Assembly (NCBI GenBank): GCA_003139975.1
Contig: PLHN01000305.1
Coordinates: 1 to 9,261, forward strand
DNA length: 9,261 nt
From: Acidobacteriaceae bacterium
GTDB lineage: Bacteria > Acidobacteriota > Terriglobia > Terriglobales > Acidobacteriaceae
Reading direction: 5' to 3'
Part shown: positions 4,301 to 9,261 of the stretch, piece by piece
Numbering within the stretch: the first letter of the stretch is position 1
Layout: each line of letters opens with the position of its first letter
The notes under the pieces: generated by a model
What the model saw: only the letters and a program-made list of their open reading frames with translations
Told to the model about the DNA's origin: nothing
Database searches by the model: none
Position numbers and translations under genes: made by a program

Positions 4301-6202
4301 ATGGCTGCGACCACGACCCCAAACAACATCTCCAATCTGCTGTCCGATGTAGAAGAGTATCCCGCACCGAAAATCGTGACCGACCAGGTCCTGACCAAGA
4401 ACTGGAAGGCCGAATTCGATCGCTCCATAAAGGATCCCGATGGTTTCTGGGCGGAGCAGGCGAGCCAGTTCACCTGGACGAAGCCGTGGTCCAAGGTGCT
4501 TGACTGGGACGGCGTGCACCATAAATGGTTCGTCGGAGCGAGAACCAACATCACTGTCAACGCCCTCGACCGCCATGTCAATTCCGACCGCCGCAATCGC
4601 GCGGCTTTCATCTGGCTGGGCGAGGATGGGACGGAGCGCACCGTCACGTACTACCAGCTTTATCGCCAGGTTTGCCGCTTTGCCAACGGACTGAAGTCGC
4701 TGGGCGTAGGCAAGGGCGACCGCGTCGTCATTTATATGCCGCTCACGCTGGAAGGTGCGATCGCCATGTTGGCATGTGCCCGCATCGGCGCGATTCACTC
4801 GGTTGTCTATGCCGGGTTGGGCCATACGGCGCTGCGCGACCGCATTACTGACGCCGAGGCCAAGGTTGTGATTGCCGGCGACGTGGGATTCCGCCGCGGG
4901 AAGGTCGTACCTCTCAAGCCGATCGTGGACGAAGCCCTCGACGGCATCGAATCCGTGCAGAAGGTGGTCGTTTATGCACGGCAGCCCATCGAACTCCGCG
5001 GGCGTGAAGTTGACTTTAACAGCCTTATGAAGTTCCCGCCGGAATGTCCGGCTGAGGAAATGGATTCCGAAGACCCGCTGTTCCTTCTTTATACGTCTGG
5101 TTCCACCGGAAAGCCCAAGGGTGTTCTGCACGTGCACGGCGGCTACATGGTCGGCACCACCTATCACCTGAAGAGCTATTTCGATGTGGGTGAGCGCGAC
5201 ATTTTCTGGTGCACCTCGGACATTGGCTGGGTGGTAGGGCACTCCTACATTGTTTATGCGCCGCTGTGCGCGGGCGTGACCACGCTGTTCCGCGAGGGCG
5301 CTATCGACTATCCCAACCCCGGCATCGCCTGGGAAATTGTGGAGCGTTACGCGGTCAGCAAGATCTTCACGGCACCGACCGCGCTGCGCATGTTCATGCG
5401 TTTCGGCGAGCAGTATCCGCAGAAGTACGACCTCACTTCGTTGCGCGTGCTGGCCTGTGCCGGCGAGCCTTTGAATCCGGAAGCCTGGCGCTGGGCGCAA
5501 ACGTATCTGTGCGGCGACGGCAAGTGGGGATATGTGATCGACAACTGGTGGCAAACTGAACTGGGCGGCCCGGCGATTGGAACTCCGCCGACCTACCCGA
5601 TGCGCCCCGGCAAGTGCGGCGTTTCAGTGCCGGGGTCGATTGCCGATGTGGTCGATGAGCAGGGTAACTCTACGCCTCCCAACGTGGGCGGACGCCTGGT
5701 GCTGAAGCGCCCGTTCCCGCATATGCTGCGCACCGTCTGGGGCGATGCGGCGCGCTACGAGCGCGACTGGCAGGTGATTCCCGGCTGCTACATCACCGGG
5801 GACGTAGCGTTGAAGGACAAGGACGGCTACATCACAGTGCTCGGTCGCGCCGATGATGTCTTGAACGTGGCGGGTCACCGCATTGGAACTGCTGAAGTGG
5901 AGAGCGCTCTCGTTTCGCACCCCGCGGTGGCGGAAGCGGCAGCCATCGGAGTCCCCGACAAGCTGAAAGGGGAGGTCATCAAGTGTTTCGTGCAATGTCG
6001 TGCGGGACACACTCCATCGGATGCACTTGCGGCGGCGCTCGTTGACCACGTCCGGCGCGAACTTGGGCCGATTGCAACGCCGTCCTCGATTGAATTTGTC
6101 GCGGGTCTGCCGAAGCCCCGGTCCGGCAAGATCCTGCGGCGGTTTCTGAAGGCAAAAGAAATGGGAGTCGATGCGGGAGATATTTCGACCATGGAAGGCT
6201 AG
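4301..6202 (+). CDS. acs: Acetyl-CoA synthetase (AMP-forming)
   Basis: The product has 633 aa, close to the usual ~650 for Acs. It activates acetate with ATP to acetyl-AMP and then forms acetyl-CoA in the cytoplasm, feeding the TCA/glyoxylate cycles and lipid synthesis. An ACAS N-terminal segment (about 35-90) precedes the AMP-binding domain. The domain carries the P-loop YTSGSTGKPKG (264-274), the motif DNWWQTELGG (414-423) whose Trp in the family limits the pocket to acetate, and TGD (499-501). The hinge region is GRADDVLNVAGHRI (515-528). The C-terminal domain ends with PKPRSGKILRR, where K610 matches the catalytic lysine that protein acetyltransferases modify to switch Acs off. The usual motif reads DTWWQTETGG; here two neighbours differ (N, L). 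Start: ATG with SD AAGGAG 6 nt upstream. It stands alone, with a CRP-type site upstream and a convergent gpsA downstream. Confidence 0.95.
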   Translation: MAATTTPNNISNLLSDVEEYPAPKIVTDQVLTKNWKAEFDRSIKDPDGFWAEQASQFTWTKPWSKVLDWDGVHHKWFVGARTNITVNALDRHVNSDRRNRAAFIWLGEDGTERTVTYYQLYRQVCRFANGLKSLGVGKGDRVVIYMPLTLEGAIAMLACARIGAIHSVVYAGLGHTALRDRITDAEAKVVIAGDVGFRRGKVVPLKPIVDEALDGIESVQKVVVYARQPIELRGREVDFNSLMKFPPECPAEEMDSEDPLFLLYTSGSTGKPKGVLHVHGGYMVGTTYHLKSYFDVGERDIFWCTSDIGWVVGHSYIVYAPLCAGVTTLFREGAIDYPNPGIAWEIVERYAVSKIFTAPTALRMFMRFGEQYPQKYDLTSLRVLACAGEPLNPEAWRWAQTYLCGDGKWGYVIDNWWQTELGGPAIGTPPTYPMRPGKCGVSVPGSIADVVDEQGNSTPPNVGGRLVLKRPFPHMLRTVWGDAARYERDWQVIPGCYITGDVALKDKDGYITVLGRADDVLNVAGHRIGTAEVESALVSHPAVAEAAAIGVPDKLKGEVIKCFVQCRAGHTPSDALAAALVDHVRRELGPIATPSSIEFVAGLPKPRSGKILRRFLKAKEMGVDAGDISTMEG

Positions 6203-6204
6203 AT

Positions 6205-6333
6205 AACCGCCGAGACGCGGAGAGCGCAGAGGCAAGGCAACTTCTGAGAAAGGTTCGGGATCGTTCATACTCTTTCTTGCCGGCCGCGCTTCAGAACGTG
6301 TTCACACTCTGCGTTCTCTGCGTCTCGGCGGTT
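6205..6333. repeat. 27-bp imperfect inverted repeat between convergent acs and gpsA
   Basis: The left arm 6205-6231 begins AACCGCCGAGACGCGGAGAG, and the right arm 6307-6333 is its reverse complement at 25 of 27 positions. The arms enclose 75 nt. It starts 2 nt after the acs stop. Such CCGCCGAGACGCGGAGA/CTCTGCGTCTCGGCGG units are, from memory, dispersed intergenic repeats in Acidobacteriota and some other environmental phyla. As RNA it would form a long hairpin from either strand and may end or protect both convergent transcripts. There is no transposase and no T-run, so a MITE-like or REP-like element is possible. Confidence 0.8.
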
Positions 6334-6348
6334 GATGATCGCTCGCCC

Positions 6349-6369
6349 GCGCGCGAAGTCACCGCGCGC
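6349..6369 (-). terminator. GC-rich hairpin after gpsA, possible terminator
   Basis: GCGCGCG (6349-6355) and CGCGCGC (6363-6369) form a perfect 7-bp stem with a 7-nt loop, 37 nt past the gpsA stop. No T-run follows in the minus direction, so it is at best a stabilising or Rho-assisting structure. Confidence 0.25.
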
Positions 6370-6406
6370 TTGACGCCGTGGGCAAAATCGCAAAGTCGCC
6401 GTAAGC

Positions 6407-7417
6407 TCACATCTCGCTTCTTGCGGCGCGCGTCATCAATTCCTCAATCGCCAACTGCGGCGCTTTCCCCTGTTCAAGGATGGCGAACATCTGCTCGGTG
6501 ATCGGCATCTCGACATTTTTCTGCCGCGCGAGACCGACGGCCGCTTTGGTAGTAAAAACGCCTTCGGCCACAGCGCCGTGCATGCCCGCGATGATGTCGG
6601 CCAGCTTGTGCCCTTTGCCAAGTTCCACCCCGACGCTGCGATTACGTGAAAGATCGCCCGTGCAGGTAAGCACCAGGTCGCCGAGGCCGGCCAATCCAGC
6701 CATGGTGTCGAGACGGCCCCCGCAGGCCACCACCAGTCGCGCCATCTCCGCGAGACCGCGTGTAATGAGGGCAGCGACCGAATTGTGGCCTAGGCCCAGC
6801 CCGTCACAAACGCCCGCCGCGATCGCGATGATGTTCTTCAGCGCTCCGCCCAGTTCCACGCCAATGACGTCGTCATTCGTATAGACGCGAAACCGCGAGC
6901 TGTTAAACGCGTGCTGCACCGCTCGCGCGAGCTCACTGTCGCAAGAGGCTACCGTGACGGCCGTCGGATCGCCGCGTGCAACTTCCCTGGCAAACGACGG
7001 GCCGCTCAGCGCTCCGATGCGCGGCGTGAACCCGCGCCCCCGCAACGCACTGATAATCACCTCGGTCATCCGCAGCAGCGTTGTGTTCTCGAGCCCCTTG
7101 GTGCAGCTGACCACGAGCGTCTCCGGCTGCAGCGCTGGTGCCATGCGTTCGAAGACCGCTCGGCAATGCTGCGAAGGCACGACGCTGACCACCATCCCGG
7201 CACCGTCGAGCGCAGCGCCAAGGTCGTTGCTCACTTCAATCGAGCCAGGAAGCTCGAAGCCCGGCAGGAAGCGCTCGTTGACGCGGCTGCTGGCAATGCT
7301 CTTCACCACCTCCGCTTCATTTGCCCAAAGGCAAATAGTGTGGGTCTGCTTGCGTGCGAGCGCGATGGCCAGGCTGGTGCCCCACGCGCCTGCGCCGATG
7401 ATCGCCATCCGGCTCAT
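6407..7417 (-). CDS. gpsA: Glycerol-3-phosphate dehydrogenase [NAD(P)+]
   Basis: The product has 336 aa, the usual length. The cytoplasmic enzyme reduces dihydroxyacetone phosphate to sn-glycerol-3-phosphate, the backbone for phospholipids. The N-terminal Rossmann fold carries GAGAWG (8-13), with VVSCTKGLE (K107) and the SGPSFAREVARG segment (138-149) following. The C-terminal domain has GGALKN with K194 at the catalytic lysine position, GLAGLGDLVLTC (D247) and SRNR (257-260), as expected. The start ATG overlaps the plsY stop (ATGA), with AGGAG about 10 nt before it inside plsY. It is the last gene of the cinA-thpR-plsY-gpsA cluster and its product is the direct substrate of PlsY. Confidence 0.96.
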   Translation of the reverse strand: MSRMAIIGAGAWGTSLAIALARKQTHTICLWANEAEVVKSIASSRVNERFLPGFELPGSIEVSNDLGAALDGAGMVVSVVPSQHCRAVFERMAPALQPETLVVSCTKGLENTTLLRMTEVIISALRGRGFTPRIGALSGPSFAREVARGDPTAVTVASCDSELARAVQHAFNSSRFRVYTNDDVIGVELGGALKNIIAIAAGVCDGLGLGHNSVAALITRGLAEMARLVVACGGRLDTMAGLAGLGDLVLTCTGDLSRNRSVGVELGKGHKLADIIAGMHGAVAEGVFTTKAAVGLARQKNVEMPITEQMFAILEQGKAPQLAIEELMTRAARSEM

Positions 7418-8040
7418 GAGGATTGGTCTCCTGACTTTTCACCAAACTTCGACTCAGTTCCGGCGGCCAGACGGCCGATGTTTTGCCGATGCTTCCAGAT
7501 CACAAGCACCGAAACCATCGCGATGATTGCCACCTCCAACGGCTCGTGGTATTCGTGAAGCGCCCACGCGAGCAACGGAAAAGCCGCCGCCACCGCGATG
7601 GACCCGAGCGAAACGTACCGGAAGGCCACTGCCAGCAAGAGAAACAATCCCACCAGGCACAGGATTGTCTTGGGCGTGAGCAGGGCGAACGCTCCCAGGC
7701 TGGTGGCCACGCCCTTGCCTCCGCGAAACTTCAGCCAGACGGGAAACAGATGTCCCAGCACAGCGAAGAGCGCGGCTACGGCCATGTAGAGATGGCGGTG
7801 CGGCCCGATGAAGACCAGCCACGCAAAGAACGTAGCTGCAAAGCCCTTGGCTGTGTCCAGAACGAGCGTGGCGACCCCAAGCACTCGCGACTTGCGCGCC
7901 ACGTTGGTTGCGCCAATGTTGCCGCTGCCAATGGCGCGCACGTCCTCGCCGGTGACCATCCGCACCAGCAGATAGCCGAATGGAATCGACCCTAACAGGT
8001 AGCTTAGGGCGGCGGTGACCAGAACCGAGGTTGCGCTCAT
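7414..8040 (-). CDS. plsY: Glycerol-3-phosphate acyltransferase (acyl-phosphate dependent)
   Basis: The product has 208 aa, typical for PlsY. An inner-membrane protein with several hydrophobic segments, it transfers an acyl group from acyl-phosphate to sn-glycerol-3-phosphate to make lysophosphatidate. The three family motifs are present: GSGNIGATN (38-46), after SIPFGYL (18-24); GHLFPVWLKFRGGKGVAT (96-113); and HRQNIGRLAAGTE (184-196). The gene overlaps thpR upstream and gpsA downstream by 4 nt each (ATGA), pointing to translational coupling. No plsX is in the window, although the acyl-phosphate route requires it. Confidence 0.96.
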   Translation of the reverse strand: MSATSVLVTAALSYLLGSIPFGYLLVRMVTGEDVRAIGSGNIGATNVARKSRVLGVATLVLDTAKGFAATFFAWLVFIGPHRHLYMAVAALFAVLGHLFPVWLKFRGGKGVATSLGAFALLTPKTILCLVGLFLLLAVAFRYVSLGSIAVAAAFPLLAWALHEYHEPLEVAIIAMVSVLVIWKHRQNIGRLAAGTESKFGEKSGDQSS

Positions 8041-8675
8041 GGATGCACTGGCGCTCCGCCGGGTGGCATCGCGAAGCGCTCCAGCTTTGTGTATTTCGAG
8101 CCTGCCGGTGAAAGCTGGCCCTGGTAGAGAATAAACTTGTGGGCGGTCATATTGCCGAAATTAAGCTCACCGGAATCATGTCCGCCCATACTTGCCAGGC
8201 GCTTCTGCAGTACGTCGAAAACAGAGTTGGACCGGTCGTCCTTGCGCCACTTGGGATCGCCTGAGCTCCTCTTGCCGCGCGCGCCGGCGCGCGCCAATGT
8301 CAGGTGTGGACTGAATTCCCGATCTTCGCGCGCAACGCCCAGCTCGCCGCACGCCTCATCGATCTGTTTGGCGAGCGCTGCGAGCGTCGGTCCAGCCTGA
8401 ATGCCAATCCAGAATACGCGCGGCGCCTTTGGAGTAGGGAAGAATCCGTACCCGGCCATCCCGATTTCAATCGGCCCGCTATGAATTTGCCGAAGCCGCT
8501 CGGCGATTGCTTCCACCTTTTCTTCTTTCTGTTCGCCGATAAACTTCAGCGTGATGTGCAACGATTCCGGACGCACCCAGCGCGCCTCCGGCGCAAAGCA
8601 GCCGACACCTTCCAGAAAACGCGCAATCTTGCCCCGGATCGCGTCGTCGAGATCGATGCCGATAAAAATTCGCAT
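8037..8675 (-). CDS. thpR: RNA 2',3'-cyclic phosphodiesterase (2'-5' RNA ligase family)
   Basis: The product has 212 aa. It belongs to the 2H phosphoesterase family, which opens 2',3'-cyclic phosphates on RNA and in vitro ligates tRNA halves. It starts MRIFIGIDLD, has the two catalytic HxT/S-L motifs HITL (H40) and HLTL (H124), and ends with the family strand KFILYQGQLSPAGSKYTKLE (180-199). It is longer than the E. coli protein (~176 aa): residues about 130-155 form a basic, probably flexible insert (GARGKRSSGDPKWRKDDRSN). Only a distant purine-rich SD lies before ATG 8675. The stop overlaps the plsY start (ATGA). Confidence 0.93.
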   Translation of the reverse strand: MRIFIGIDLDDAIRGKIARFLEGVGCFAPEARWVRPESLHITLKFIGEQKEEKVEAIAERLRQIHSGPIEIGMAGYGFFPTPKAPRVFWIGIQAGPTLAALAKQIDEACGELGVAREDREFSPHLTLARAGARGKRSSGDPKWRKDDRSNSVFDVLQKRLASMGGHDSGELNFGNMTAHKFILYQGQLSPAGSKYTKLERFAMPPGGAPVHP

Positions 8676-8727
8676 GGCTAGAAAAACCCATTCCTCTCCC
8701 CTGTCCGTGCTCAGCCGTCCGAGTGTA

Positions 8728-8775
8728 GCGCCGGCGTCCCGCCGGCTGTCGCGCGGGCGTCCTCGCCCGCGCCGC
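8728..8775. repeat. Tandem GC-rich hairpin repeat between cinA and thpR
   Basis: Two perfect hairpins share a GTCC-containing loop: GCCGGC-gtccc-GCCGGC (8730-8746) and GCGCGGGC-gtcctc-GCCCGCGC (8751-8772). The pattern 'GTAGCGCxGGCGTCCcGCCxGC...GCGCGGGCGTCC' is, from memory, a dispersed intergenic repeat of Acidobacteriota genomes. It fills the 124-nt gap between two co-directional genes and may attenuate or protect the shared transcript. There are no flanking direct repeats or coding capacity. Confidence 0.7.
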
Positions 8776-8799
8776 TATCTGCTCACGGCAAGTCTCGCC

Positions 8800-9261
8800 C
8801 TACAGCAGCGCCCTTCGAATCATCTCCAGCGCCTGCTCCGTGGCGAACTGGCGAATGCGCGCGCGGTCGCCTGGGAAGTTGCGTTCCACCACTTGCGTCC
8901 CTTCCTCGCCCGCGAGCGCGACGTAGAGCAATCCGACCGGTTTCTGCTCGGTGCCCCCGGTTGGCCCGGCCACGCCGGTAATGCCCACTCCATAGCTCGA
9001 TAGGCAGCGTTTGCGGATACCTTCCGCCAGTGCCTGTGCCACTTCGCGGCTCACCGCGCCGTGCTTGTCGATTAACGCCTTTGGCACGCCCGCAAATTGC
9101 GTCTTCAACTCATTCGAATAAACCACCGCGCCGCCCAGAAAATAGCGCGAGCTTCCGCTGAGCGACGTAATGCGCTGAGCAAGCAGGCCCCCGGTGCACG
9201 ATTCCGCTGTCGCCAGCGTCATGCTGCGCATCTGCAACAGATAACTGACGATCTGCTCGAT
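8800..9261 (-). CDS. cinA: CinA, C-terminal (NMN amidohydrolase) part, cut by the window edge
   Basis: The frame is open to the right edge of the window. Upstream of the TTG at 9237 it still reads IEQIVSYLLQMRSMTLATAESCTGG, which fits full-length CinA ('LExVVxxLLxxxxLTLAxAESCTGG'). So a longer gene probably enters from outside and this is its 3' end. The visible domain is the CinA C-terminal/PncC family, which deamidates nicotinamide mononucleotide in NAD salvage. Its hallmarks are AESCTGG, AVVYSNELK, GAVSREVAQALAEGIR, GITGVAGPTGGTEQKPVG and GDRARIRQFATEQALEMIR. The stop at 8800 is 125 nt from thpR, with the hairpin repeat between them. If cinA is not full length, TTG 9237 or ATG 9231 would be the start of a stand-alone PncC. 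Confidence 0.92.
   Translation of the reverse strand: MEQIVSYLLQMRSMTLATAESCTGGLLAQRITSLSGSSRYFLGGAVVYSNELKTQFAGVPKALIDKHGAVSREVAQALAEGIRKRCLSSYGVGITGVAGPTGGTEQKPVGLLYVALAGEEGTQVVERNFPGDRARIRQFATEQALEMIRRALL

Noticed and set aside
4118..5554. Long minus-strand open frame (478 codons) opposite the start of acs
   Set aside because: It runs antisense to acs with its GC-rich codon pattern; the product is rich in His/Arg/Gly and resembles no family. It is a shadow of acs.
6277..6501. Plus-strand frame containing FTLCVLCVSAVDD
   Set aside because: This translation comes from the right arm of the intergenic inverted repeat and continues antisense into gpsA; it is a typical spurious call.
1..9261. 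CRISPR array, phage or defence genes
   Set aside because: I saw no regularly spaced direct repeats, integrase, capsid, nuclease or toxin-antitoxin proteins on either strand.

Overview
The window is GC-rich bacterial DNA from a chromosome. It most resembles a soil Acidobacteriota (Terriglobia/Koribacter-like) genome. That is inferred from the gene set (a secreted esterase with bacterial Ig-like repeats, tiny LCA-motif helical proteins, a cinA-thpR-plsY-gpsA cluster), from dispersed intergenic repeats of a kind I associate with that phylum, and from an IS110-type relic. No marker gene proves the assignment.

Left part (1-1657). A 283-nt gene-free stretch has several inverted repeats and promoter-like elements. 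One hairpin shows AGGAGG in its loop. A minus-strand gene follows for an exported protein with VasI/TagO-like features, with an SD-supported TTG start and a probable intrinsic terminator. Next on the plus strand is a complete tRNA-Leu(UAA) with encoded CCA, then about 490 nt of mostly non-coding DNA containing a decayed IS110-family transposase fragment.

Middle (1658-4300). A minus-strand pair encodes a 68-aa helical protein and, 25 nt downstream, a 622-aa secreted PHB-depolymerase/feruloyl-esterase-like enzyme with three C-terminal Ig-like repeats. Diverging from this pair is a small plus-strand gene whose product resembles the 68-aa protein. A regulatory region for acs follows, with a CRP/FNR-type palindrome, a suitably spaced -10-like element and short hairpins next to a strong SD.

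Right part (4301-9261). The plus-strand gene acs (acetyl-CoA synthetase) converges on a minus-strand cluster transcribed cinA, thpR, plsY, gpsA. The last three overlap by ATGA and are probably translationally coupled. plsY and gpsA cooperate: GpsA makes sn-glycerol-3-phosphate and PlsY acylates it to lysophosphatidate, the first step of phospholipid synthesis. ThpR and CinA act in RNA 2',3'-cyclic phosphate and NMN metabolism. A 27-bp imperfect inverted repeat lies between the convergent acs and gpsA. A GC-rich double hairpin repeat lies between cinA and thpR.

I see no strong case for a wholly new system. The most interesting leads are the divergent small-protein pair, the acs control region, the GGA-rich structured stretch at the left edge and the two intergenic repeat elements.
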